Shown here: in pieces, positions 1-5,649 of the stretch
How the letters are laid out: each line of letters opens with the position of its first letter
Position numbering within the stretch: position 1 is the stretch's first letter
Source: Thermoproteota archaeon
GTDB taxonomy: Archaea > Thermoproteota > Thermoprotei_A > Sulfolobales > Desulfurococcaceae
Assembly: GCA_013154205.1 (NCBI GenBank)
Contig: JAADCY010000087.1
Location: forward strand, 1 to 6,291
Length of the DNA stretch: 6,291 bases
Direction: 5' to 3'
Translations under genes and position numbers: made by a program
The notes under the pieces: generated by a model
Databases searched by the model: none
Told to the model about the DNA's origin: nothing
What the model saw: the letters and a program-made list of their open reading frames with translations, nothing else

Positions 1-2
1 AA

Positions 3-155
3 CCATCAATAGTAGCCATAGCACCAAGCATAGCGAACGCAGTAGCACACGCACTAGGCGGCGGAGTAAAAGTAGGCAAAGACGTGAACAAAATACCACT
101 AACACCGGACTACGTCTACAGCATCATAAAGAAGCACAAACTCCTCAAGAAATAA
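3..155 (+). CDS. Xanthine dehydrogenase/aldehyde oxidoreductase family, molybdopterin-binding large subunit (C-terminal end only)
   Basis: Partial gene whose 5' part lies outside the window. The readable 50 codons begin PSIVAIAPSIANAVAHALGG and continue to KIPLTPDYVYSIIKKHKLLKK before a TAA stop. This is the typical C-terminus of the CoxL/XdhA family: a 'PAIANAV-a-A-G' helix, then a '-LPLTPE-V' strand and the closing helix. Family members bind the molybdenum cofactor and oxidise aldehydes, purines or CO together with FAD and [2Fe-2S] subunits. The catalytic region is not in view, so the substrate cannot be told. GGGVKVGKDVNK is slightly longer than the usual 'GvRv-elP' link. The gene ends in a U-rich tract and appears to be the last gene of its operon. 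The family call is fairly safe although only about 50 residues are visible. Confidence 0.8.
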   Translation, partial: PSIVAIAPSIANAVAHALGGGVKVGKDVNKIPLTPDYVYSIIKKHKLLKK

Positions 156-177
156 ACCGTATTCTTTAATCCAAAAT

Positions 178-202
178 TCCTTTTTATCTCTCTATTCCTT
201 TA
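178..202 (+). terminator. U-rich archaeal-type terminator after the molybdo-enzyme gene
   Basis: A pyrimidine tract (TCCTTTTTATCTCTCTATTC) starts about 23 bases after the TAA stop at 153-155, with no clear hairpin. This is the form expected for intrinsic termination in archaea. Confidence 0.5.
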
Positions 203-266
203 CACCATACACTAAACATGAAAAAGAATGGGAAGATCGTAAAGTAATAATTCTTCACTAGCTCAG

Positions 267-272
267 TATAAA
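267..272 (+). promoter_or_regulatory. Candidate TATA box for the AbrB-type gene
   Basis: TATAAA lies 65 bases before the ATG at 337. With the usual archaeal spacing of about 25 bases, transcription would start near 293-297 and give a leader of about 40 bases. The leader carries an AGGGGA Shine-Dalgarno-like element at 323-328. The rest of 156-336 is A+T-rich and holds no convincing gene. Confidence 0.4.
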
Positions 273-336
273 TGCGATTTAGCAGTTCTGTTCAAAAATG
301 GATATTATCATATTGTTTTAATAGGGGAATTAAAGA

Positions 337-576
337 ATGAGAATCATTAAAGTCACTAGAAAAAGACAGATAACGCTACCGAAAGATGTCTGCGAAAAAA
401 CAGGAATCAACGAGGGAGACTACGTTAGAGTCTACGTTGATGAAAATAATAGAATCATTATAGAGAAAGCACTTAGCTTAGATAGGTTGGCAGGTTCTCT
501 TAACCCGGATTATCCATTGAAAAACCTCGCCGAAAATCTAGATAAGGAAAGAAAACATGGTAAAAGAGAAAAATAA
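337..576 (+). CDS. AbrB/SpoVT (VapB-antitoxin-like) DNA-binding protein, apparently without a partner toxin
   Basis: This is a small 79-residue protein. Residues 1-47 form a full AbrB/MazE/SpoVT swapped-hairpin DNA-binding domain: MRIIKVTRKRQITLPKDVCE, then GINEGDYVRVYVDENNRIIIEK. Proteins of this class either repress transcription or act as antitoxins (VapB) that neutralise a PIN-domain VapC RNase and autoregulate the pair. The basic, charged tail (residues 48-79, ending DKERKHGKREK) resembles the toxin-binding tail of VapB proteins. The ATG follows an AGGGGA element by 8 bases. Codons are strongly A/T-ending (AAA, AGA, ATA, ATT), unlike the RuBisCO and sat genes, which suggests acquired or relaxed DNA. 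No PIN domain follows: frames in the next 207 bases are broken by stops. An ATG at 557 overlaps the gene's end, as a vapC start often does, but opens only 15 codons. It is probably an orphan antitoxin or stand-alone regulator with unknown target. Confidence 0.8.
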   Translation: MRIIKVTRKRQITLPKDVCEKTGINEGDYVRVYVDENNRIIIEKALSLDRLAGSLNPDYPLKNLAENLDKERKHGKREK

Positions 577-756
577 TAATATCTTACAGCACCAATGTTT
601 GTAAAGCTCTCCTAATATATTGGATTAAAAATGTCTAATAGGATAAATGCTAGTCTAGGCTTTGACGTTAAATACGGGATATAGAGGATTCCTCATCTTA
701 ATATTGATCTTGAAAAACTGGTTGTTTTGGATTACTTCTTGTTTGGCGTTGGGGTT

Positions 757-769
757 AATTAAAAAGGAT
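757..769 (-). terminator. U-rich terminator of the RuBisCO gene
   Basis: Read on the minus strand, the sequence AATCCTTTTTAATT begins about 15 bases after the TAA stop of RuBisCO. A T5 run without a stem is typical of archaeal termination. It sits in the convergent gap between the AbrB-type gene and RuBisCO, which otherwise shows no gene. Confidence 0.45.
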
Positions 770-783
770 TTACATGATTTATT

Positions 784-2115
784 TTAGACGGGTTTGGCGA
801 ATCCCCATTTTTCGAGGGCGCGTGCTAGCTCTTTGTGTGTTTTAGCATACTCGTCGAGAGGTATTCCTTTTAGTATTGCTTCTAACGATTGTCTTACAGC
901 GGCTGCTCCTGCACGTGGGCCGTCGGGATGGCCTAGTGTTCCTCCTCCTACTTGTATTACTAGGTCTGTGCCTAGTGCTTCGATGACGCCTGGCAGGTTT
1001 CCAGGGTGTAGTCCTCCGGATGATACTGGCATGGCTGGCTTGATATGGTGCATTGGTTGCTCTAGGTGGAATTCGTCGTCCGGGTCTGGCTTGAAGTGTG
1101 TTTCTCTTAGTATCCTGGCGTATCTTATTACCTCGATCTTCCCGCCTTCTAGTTTGCCTACGCCTGCTGTTCCTATGTGTAGCTGGTCTACTCCGATGAT
1201 CCTGTATAGTTTGGCTAATACGTACATTGATATTCCATGGTACGGGTTACGGGTGAAGGCGGCGTGCATTGCGCGGTGAGCATGTATTGCCAGACCATAC
1301 TCTTCTGCCAGGTCTCGTATGTAGTTGAGCGCGCCCCACCCGGTCACGACAACGTCTACCATTACGTACGGGTTGCCGTAGTCGGCTACTAGTTTGAGTC
1401 TTCTCTCCATCTCGCGTATATCGCTCGTAATGTTCGCGAACCAGACTTTCTTCTCGCCAGTCTCTTTCTCGGCTTTATCAATAGCTCTCATGATGGCCTT
1501 GGCTCTTGCCTCGAACTTACAGTAGCTGGGGCTTGTAAGGTTCTCGTCGTCCTTGATGTAATCCATTCCTCCCGTCAGTAGTTCTGTTGCTAGCTTTTCT
1601 ACTTCTTCTGGACTATAGCCTACCTTTGGCTTGGGAACAGTGCCAACGATGGGTCTGTCGTAGACCTTGAATATGTCCCTGACACCCTTGATTCCCTTAC
1701 TTGGGCCCTTGAAATCCTCTAGAAATACCTTCGGGAGATAGATGTCTTCAAGCCTTAGACCCGCTACACGCTTCATGCCGAAGACGTTGCCAGCGACGCT
1801 TGCGAGGAAGCCTGGGAGATTGCCTTTCTCGAAGAGCTCGACAGGGTATGCTATCCTAACAATCCATGAACCGTCTCCGAGGTCTTTGAAATAGTATGCT
1901 TTGGCGCTGAGCTTCCTTACTCTCTCGGTATCATACCAAGGGTATAGTGTTGTCCATGTACCGGTGCTGCTCTCAGCGGCTACTCCGCCCGCGGCATCCT
2001 CTACGGTGAATCCTGGAGCGGGCTTTATCCTGAATACTGCGATCACGTCTTTCTCTGGATCAGGAGTGTAGTTCTTATCAATATACTGTTTGTACGGCTC
2101 GAAACTATGAGGCAA
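784..2115 (-). CDS. rbcL: Ribulose-1,5-bisphosphate carboxylase, form III (archaeal)
   Basis: 443-residue large subunit, the same length class as the Thermococcus enzyme. It fixes CO2 onto ribulose-1,5-bisphosphate, giving two 3-phosphoglycerates. In archaea the substrate comes from AMP/nucleosides via AMP phosphorylase and ribose-1,5-bisphosphate isomerase, not a Calvin cycle. All catalytic residues are visible (spinach numbers in brackets): E48 (60), T53-W54 (65-66), N110 (123), K162 and K164 (175, 177) in GTVPKPKVGYSP, the carbamylated K188 (201) with D190 and E191 in KDDENLTSP, H280, R281 and H284 (294, 295, 298) in HAHRAMHAAFTR, H313 (327), loop-6 K321 (334) in GVGKLEGG, S366 (379), G390-G391 (403-404). 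It is therefore an active RuBisCO, not a form IV protein. NLTSP and the absence of a small subunit gene fit form III. The start is TTG, preceded by GAGGGGAT at Shine-Dalgarno distance; no ATG or GTG occurs in frame back to the upstream stop. It lies 110 bases after sat on the same strand. Confidence 0.97.
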   Translation of the reverse strand: MPHSFEPYKQYIDKNYTPDPEKDVIAVFRIKPAPGFTVEDAAGGVAAESSTGTWTTLYPWYDTERVRKLSAKAYYFKDLGDGSWIVRIAYPVELFEKGNLPGFLASVAGNVFGMKRVAGLRLEDIYLPKVFLEDFKGPSKGIKGVRDIFKVYDRPIVGTVPKPKVGYSPEEVEKLATELLTGGMDYIKDDENLTSPSYCKFEARAKAIMRAIDKAEKETGEKKVWFANITSDIREMERRLKLVADYGNPYVMVDVVVTGWGALNYIRDLAEEYGLAIHAHRAMHAAFTRNPYHGISMYVLAKLYRIIGVDQLHIGTAGVGKLEGGKIEVIRYARILRETHFKPDPDDEFHLEQPMHHIKPAMPVSSGGLHPGNLPGVIEALGTDLVIQVGGGTLGHPDGPRAGAAAVRQSLEAILKGIPLDEYAKTHKELARALEKWGFAKPV

Positions 2116-2165
2116 AAGGATCCCCTCATATACGCATTGTATTCTATAATGTTATGGGCTTAGGA

Positions 2166-2176
2166 GGATTAAATAT
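2166..2176 (-). promoter_or_regulatory. Candidate TATA box of the RuBisCO gene
   Basis: On the minus strand ATATTTAATCC lies about 55 bases before the TTG start, which would give a leader of roughly 30 bases carrying the GAGGGGAT ribosome binding site. It suggests RuBisCO can be transcribed apart from sat. No clear terminator follows sat, so read-through is also possible. Confidence 0.35.
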
Positions 2177-2225
2177 TGTAGGTTAAACAATTACCGGATA
2201 AAATGGTGTTTTACGAGGTTATGGT

Positions 2226-3374
2226 CTAGTGGACGAACGGGTCTTTGAAGCTGAGGACGACCCTGGCTACTTCTGGCCTCATCATGTATTCTGGAGGCAT
2301 TTTGCCCTCACGGATCATCTTCCTAAGCTTTGTACCACTGATCCTTATCCTGTACTCTTCTGGGTGAGGACAGATCTTCTCGTTGACCATTCCGCCGCAC
2401 TTCTTACAGTAGAAGGCCTCCCTGATGAACAGCGGCACTATTCCTAGGTCTGGGAATTCATCGAATATCTCCCATGCCTCGTAGGGGCCGTAGTAGTCGC
2501 CGACGCCTGCATGGTCTCTCCCGATAATGAAGTGTGTGCATCCAAAGTTCTTCCTGACGATCGCATGGTGTACTGCTTCACGAGGCCCTGCATACCTCAT
2601 GTTCATGACTAATCCTGCTAGTACCGTGACGTTCTCCGGATAGTAGTGCTTGATCAGTGCTTCGTAGGCCGCGAAGATTACTTCATCCTTGTAGTCGCCC
2701 GGCTTCTTCCAGCCTATGAGCGGATGGATAAGGATCCCGTCTGTGAATGTTAGAGCTGCTTTCTGGACGTACTCATGGCCGCGGTGCGGCACATTCCTTG
2801 TCTGGAAAGCGACTATCTTCTTCCATCCTTTCTCTCTAAACAATATCCTCGTCTCGGCCGGCCATAGTATCCTATGCATCAATGGGTGCTCGAGATCCTT
2901 TATCAAATCAATAGTGCCGCCGACTAGGAGCTCCTTCATCTCGAACGTCTTCTTAACTCCGGGATGACCAGTGTCCAGTGTCTTGTAGACGCTCTGCGCG
3001 TGCTTTTTCTTGTCCCAGCCATAGATCTCCTCGACCCTCATAACGGCGACTGGTTCGCCTTTATGATATAATGCTATATCATCTCCATCCTTTACACCGC
3101 TTATCTCTTCCGGATCCACATCGAGCACTATCGGTATAGTCCACGGGAGATCATTGCTCAGCCTCATATCGTCGAGGACGTAGAGATAGTCTTCTTGTAG
3201 AAGAAATCCTTCGAGAGGGCTGAAAGCACCGTGGGCTATGTCGAGTATATCGATGTATCTCTCATAACTAATATCTATCCTGGGAAGCTCTTGCGCTTCT
3301 GCTCTCAGATGCTCTAATCTCTTGCCACGCGCAACTCTATTAACAAGTTTTCCTCCATGAGGCCTGGAAACCAC
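2226..3374 (-). CDS. sat: ATP sulfurylase (sulfate adenylyltransferase)
   Basis: 382 residues, the single-chain archaeal/bacterial type without a fused APS kinase domain. It joins sulfate and ATP into adenosine 5'-phosphosulfate (APS) and pyrophosphate in the cytoplasm. An N-terminal PUA-like domain (about 1-160, with IPHGGKL-like SRPHGGKLVNR and AHGAFSPLEGFL) precedes the nucleotidyltransferase domain. Signature motifs are QTRNVPHRGHEY at 191-202 (ATP/sulfate site), MRYAGPREAVHHA at 259-271, GRDHAGVGDYYG at 285-296 and ISGTKLR at 345-351. C323, C326, C335 and H337 form a zinc-knuckle pattern as in the Thermus enzyme. The start is GTG: TGA and TAA stand in frame directly upstream, and a strong GGAGG/GGGTGAT element lies about 5 bases before it. 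The RHH regulator gene ends 28 bases upstream, so the two are surely cotranscribed. With the divergent APS kinase it makes PAPS. No APS reductase is present, so direction (activation or dissimilation) is inferred from the kinase. Confidence 0.97.
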   Translation of the reverse strand: MVSRPHGGKLVNRVARGKRLEHLRAEAQELPRIDISYERYIDILDIAHGAFSPLEGFLLQEDYLYVLDDMRLSNDLPWTIPIVLDVDPEEISGVKDGDDIALYHKGEPVAVMRVEEIYGWDKKKHAQSVYKTLDTGHPGVKKTFEMKELLVGGTIDLIKDLEHPLMHRILWPAETRILFREKGWKKIVAFQTRNVPHRGHEYVQKAALTFTDGILIHPLIGWKKPGDYKDEVIFAAYEALIKHYYPENVTVLAGLVMNMRYAGPREAVHHAIVRKNFGCTHFIIGRDHAGVGDYYGPYEAWEIFDEFPDLGIVPLFIREAFYCKKCGGMVNEKICPHPEEYRIRISGTKLRKMIREGKMPPEYMMRPEVARVVLSFKDPFVH

Positions 3375-3402
3375 TGGTTATCACCCCCTCCTTCTACCCG
3401 GG

Positions 3403-3642
3403 TTAGATGTATCCGAGCCTCTTGAGCTTCTCAATGATTTTCTTCTTATCCTCCTCGCTGAAAGGCTCCTCATACCTTGCTTCCTCATGAGCTGCAACCA
3501 CTTCTCTTAACACGTACGTCACATACTGGCTGACGCTTGTGAAACCGGTGTCTTTGATGAGCTCCTTGATCCTATTGTAAAGGGTCACTGGGATTGATAC
3601 AGTAGTGTATTTACCCCTCTTCTCAGGCTCTCTAGGAGACAT
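3403..3642 (-). CDS. Ribbon-helix-helix (CopG/Arc-type) transcriptional regulator
   Basis: 79 residues. A basic N-terminus leads into a ribbon-helix-helix fold: strand KYTTVSIP (11-18), helix A about 19-32 (VTLYNRIKELIKDT), the turn GFTS, and helix B about 37-50 (VSQYVTYVLREVVA). Alternating residues of the strand (T13, V15 and neighbours) would enter the DNA major groove of a dimer. An acidic linker and a helical tail (FSEEDKKKIIEKLKRLGYI) follow, possibly for oligomerisation or ligand sensing. From memory, small regulators of this kind (YTTVSIP...GF-SVS-YV-YVLRE) occur next to sulfate-activation genes in other thermophilic archaea. It is the first gene of the minus-strand unit with sat 28 bases downstream. 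A perfect palindrome lies just upstream, so autoregulation and control of sat and APS kinase are inferred. The signal sensed is unknown. Confidence 0.88.
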   Translation of the reverse strand: MSPREPEKRGKYTTVSIPVTLYNRIKELIKDTGFTSVSQYVTYVLREVVAAHEEARYEEPFSEEDKKKIIEKLKRLGYI

Positions 3643-3680
3643 GTTTTACCACTCTCCCCTGGTCGGGGCATCCGATGTTT

Positions 3681-3704
3681 TTATTAATTAAGCTTAATTA
3701 ATAA
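3681..3704. promoter_or_regulatory. Perfect 24-bp palindrome: divergent promoter and candidate RHH operator
   Basis: The half-site TTATTAATTAAG is followed directly by its exact reverse complement, centred between 3692 and 3693. Inside are two TTAATTAA boxes (3684-3691 and 3694-3701) whose centres are 10 bp apart, one helical turn, so two RHH dimers could bind side by side on one face. The arms also read as TATA elements in both directions. They lie about 30 bases before the APS kinase ATG and about 45 before the regulator ATG, so both transcripts would have short leaders. Binding here would block TBP at both promoters. Confidence 0.7.
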
Positions 3705-3717
3705 CTGTTCCGACGAT

Positions 3718-3724
3718 GGAGGTG
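3718..3724 (+). promoter_or_regulatory. Strong Shine-Dalgarno of the APS kinase gene
   Basis: GGAGGTG matches the archaeal 16S rRNA 3' end and lies 7 bases before the ATG at 3732. It fixes that ATG as the start over the out-of-frame ATG at 3716. Confidence 0.75.
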
Positions 3725-3731
3725 TGCGTTA

Positions 3732-4292
3732 ATGGGGGAGCACACTGTAAAGTGTCTTGATAAAGGAGTAGTCGTATGGCTCACGGGATTACCGGGCAGC
3801 GGTAAGACAACTCTCGCGACGAGAGTGGCTGAGAAGCTGCGGAGAGAAGGATATAGGGTGGAGGTTATCGATGGGGATTGGGCACGTAAAACCATCAGTC
3901 TAGGAGCAGGATATACGAGAGAGGAAAGAAGAATACATCTCCATAGGATTGCCTGGGTTGCCAGGCTGCTCGCTCGAAACGGTGTAATAGTTCTCTGTAG
4001 CTTCGTCTCCCCCTACAACGACGTGAGAGAGATGATAAAAAACATCGTGTCGGAAGAAGTACCTTTCAGACTAGTCTATGTGAAGTGCCCGGTAGAGGAA
4101 TGTATTAGGCGTGATCCGAAAGGCCTGTACAAGAAGGCATTGAGAGGCGAGATCAAGCATTTCACGGGTATAAGTGATCCGTTCGAAGAACCCTTCAATC
4201 CCGACCTAGAACTGGACACTTTCCGGGATCCTGTGGAGGTTAATGCTGAGAAGCTGTACAGGCTCGTCAAAAAATCTATTGGTGACGCCTAG
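3732..4292 (+). CDS. cysC: Adenylylsulfate (APS) kinase
   Basis: 186-residue P-loop kinase that phosphorylates APS at the 3' position with ATP, giving PAPS, the universal sulfuryl donor. Visible motifs in order: Walker A GLPGSGKTT (19-27), the DGDWAR motif (47-52), YTREERRIHLHRIAWVA (61-77, the APS-kinase FSREDR region), the signature FVSPYNDVRE (91-100), and the substrate lid region CPVEECIRRDPKGLYKKALRGE (119-140) leading to FTGISDPFEEP. DGDWAR in place of the bacterial DGDNVR is typical of the archaeal enzymes, for example that of Aeropyrum, so it is not a defect. Length is normal for a stand-alone kinase. It starts 38 bases after the regulator palindrome and diverges from the RHH-sat unit; co-regulation with sat by the RHH protein is inferred. 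A U-rich tract follows the stop, so the gene is probably monocistronic. Confidence 0.96.
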   Translation: MGEHTVKCLDKGVVVWLTGLPGSGKTTLATRVAEKLRREGYRVEVIDGDWARKTISLGAGYTREERRIHLHRIAWVARLLARNGVIVLCSFVSPYNDVREMIKNIVSEEVPFRLVYVKCPVEECIRRDPKGLYKKALRGEIKHFTGISDPFEEPFNPDLELDTFRDPVEVNAEKLYRLVKKSIGDA

Positions 4293-4314
4293 TATTGTCC
4301 GGTTCTTCTAGGGG

Positions 4315-4325
4315 TTTTATTTTTA
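4315..4325 (+). terminator. U-rich terminator after APS kinase
   Basis: TTTTATTTTTA lies about 22 bases after the TAG stop and follows a GGGG run. It separates APS kinase from the transporter gene. Confidence 0.5.
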
Positions 4326-4331
4326 TGATTG

Positions 4332-4341
4332 ATTTATTATA
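4332..4341 (+). promoter_or_regulatory. Candidate TATA box of the MFS transporter gene
   Basis: ATTTATTATA lies about 45 bases before the ATG at 4384, which fits a transcription start near 4362 and a leader of about 20 bases ending in the weak ribosome-binding element GGGAGA (4372-4377). Confidence 0.4.
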
Positions 4342-4383
4342 GGGTAACATGCCGTATAACGCTGTTATTCCGGGAGAACACTA

Positions 4384-5562
4384 ATGACGAAAACCAGGAA
4401 GACGCTGGCCGGGATAGCGATATATACGGCTTTCCGAGGAGTAGCATTCTCTTCTTTCCAGGTACTCCTACCATTGTACCTTGTAAGCATAGGGTACAAG
4501 GTTGCAGACCTAGGCCCCCTAGCTACATACGCTACCGTCGCTACAGCAGTCTTTCTCCCATTCATAGGCCACATGGTAGACGCGGGCCATCCCGTGACCA
4601 TAGGGACTCTATCAGGAATAGTATTGGCGATCAGCCTCCTGGTTCCGAGCCTCTCATCCTCTTATCTTGCCTTCGTAGTAGTCTATATCCTGAACTCATT
4701 GGCCCTCATGATGTGGCAGCCCGCCAGAATATCGGTTGTTGGTAGAATAGTAAGGTCTGGTAGTCTGGGTAGAACATACGCGGTGTTTACAGCGGGTTTC
4801 AATATTGCTAGGATTGTTACTCCGTTCATAGCTGTTGCAATAGCTCATATGATAGGCTATAGGAGCGCAATGGCGTTAATGTCGGTATTCCCCCTAGTCG
4901 GTGCTCTAATATATTGTGCTACGGCTAGACACGTAGAGATAGAGAAGAAGAGAGTAGAGATCAAGAGCTTGTTCCAGACATACAGGAACGTCTACTGGAT
5001 ACTGAAGAGATACCCATACCTATCACTATTTTCCTTCTTCGATATCTATGGATGGAGACTATGGTTCCCAATGCTCAACGCCTACTTGAAGAAAGCCGTA
5101 GGCCTAGACGATATGGGCGTTGGTCTCTACAATAGCTTGTTCTCAGCATCAATGCTTGCATCATCATATCCTTCCGGAATACTCACCGACAGGATGGGGC
5201 CAAGGAAAGTCCTCGCCCTCAACGAGGTCTTAGGTATAGCGGCGGCAATACTCTTGGCGCAACACATGCCCGTACTCGCCTACATAGCGTCTATCGCCAT
5301 GGGTATAAGCATAGCTTTCTGGATAAACGGGTACAACACTATCACAACCCTACTGATGGGGCCTGAAAAAGCAGGGATCATGAGAAGCAGTATAGATGCG
5401 GCAAGAACAATAGTATCGGTGCCAGCCCCTGCTCTCGGAAGCGCCATATATAGTTCCGTATCGATCTCGGCACCTTTCTACCTAGGCACGGTATTCATGG
5501 GCTTAGCGGCCTTATCAATACTATATGTTAAGAAGGGTAGGGACAAGGAGATCATAGGTTAG
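4384..5562 (+). CDS. Major facilitator superfamily transporter, substrate unknown
   Basis: 392-residue integral membrane protein with about twelve hydrophobic helices: roughly residues 15-36, 43-63, 71-88, 93-113, 131-155, 160-180, then a basic cytoplasmic loop (181-210), 211-232, 246-267, 277-293, 296-318, 342-360 and 363-382. The MFS motif A is clear between helices 8 and 9 (SGILTDRMGPRKVLALNE, with G265, D269, R270, G272, R274, K275) and degenerate between helices 2 and 3 (GHMVDAGH). Such proteins move small solutes in symport, antiport or efflux. Its place after APS kinase invites the idea of sulfate or a sulfated product, but an apparent terminator and a new promoter lie between them and nothing in the helices identifies a ligand. 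The start ATG has GGGAGA about 6 bases upstream. The short C-terminal tail KKGRDKEIIG is cytoplasmic. Family call firm, function open. Confidence 0.88.
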   Translation: MTKTRKTLAGIAIYTAFRGVAFSSFQVLLPLYLVSIGYKVADLGPLATYATVATAVFLPFIGHMVDAGHPVTIGTLSGIVLAISLLVPSLSSSYLAFVVVYILNSLALMMWQPARISVVGRIVRSGSLGRTYAVFTAGFNIARIVTPFIAVAIAHMIGYRSAMALMSVFPLVGALIYCATARHVEIEKKRVEIKSLFQTYRNVYWILKRYPYLSLFSFFDIYGWRLWFPMLNAYLKKAVGLDDMGVGLYNSLFSASMLASSYPSGILTDRMGPRKVLALNEVLGIAAAILLAQHMPVLAYIASIAMGISIAFWINGYNTITTLLMGPEKAGIMRSSIDAARTIVSVPAPALGSAIYSSVSISAPFYLGTVFMGLAALSILYVKKGRDKEIIG

Positions 5563-5595
5563 TCACATTAACTATTCTGCTTCACATGCTACCAT

Positions 5596-5635
5596 GTAAA
5601 AATACAAATACCTGAAGAAACCAGTAAAAATACAA
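5596..5635 (+). repeat. 12-bp direct repeat doubling as promoter of the downstream pair
   Basis: GTAAAAATACAA occurs at 5596-5607 and again at 5624-5635, 28 bases apart. The second copy is centred about 20 bases before the GTG at 5650, close to where a TATA box of a leaderless or nearly leaderless transcript would lie. No good Shine-Dalgarno precedes that GTG, which fits a leaderless message. The first copy may be a second TATA element or a regulator site. Confidence 0.45.
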
Positions 5636-5649
5636 GTCTAGACTCATCG

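Noticed and set aside
272..340. 22-codon ORF (ATG at 272) whose TGA overlaps the ATG of the AbrB-type gene
   Set aside because: The ATGA overlap is tempting, but the ORF starts inside the likely TATA box, upstream of the expected transcription start, and has no ribosome binding site.
755..762. Another TTAATTAA box, like those in the RHH palindrome
   Set aside because: It is a single 8-bp site in an A+T-rich region overlapping the RuBisCO terminator, not at a promoter, and is likely chance.
577..783. Searched for a PIN-domain toxin remnant or small RNA
   Set aside because: All frames carry early stops and no PIN acidic motifs or C/D-box pattern could be recognised by eye; no feature called.
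794..1279. Open reading frame of 161 codons on the plus strand inside the RuBisCO gene
   Set aside because: It is antisense to a fully conserved RuBisCO, has no domain-like pattern and no ribosome binding site; its length reflects the codon bias of the real gene.
3656..3668. CCCC-TGGTC-GGGG hairpin that could mask the ribosome binding site of the RHH gene
   Set aside because: The stem is only 4 bp and the expected transcription start from the palindrome promoter falls within it, so it would not be fully transcribed.
4329..4745. Open frame of 138 codons on the plus strand overlapping the transporter start
   Set aside because: Its product is arginine/proline-rich with no fold-like pattern, while the overlapping frame encodes clear MFS helices.
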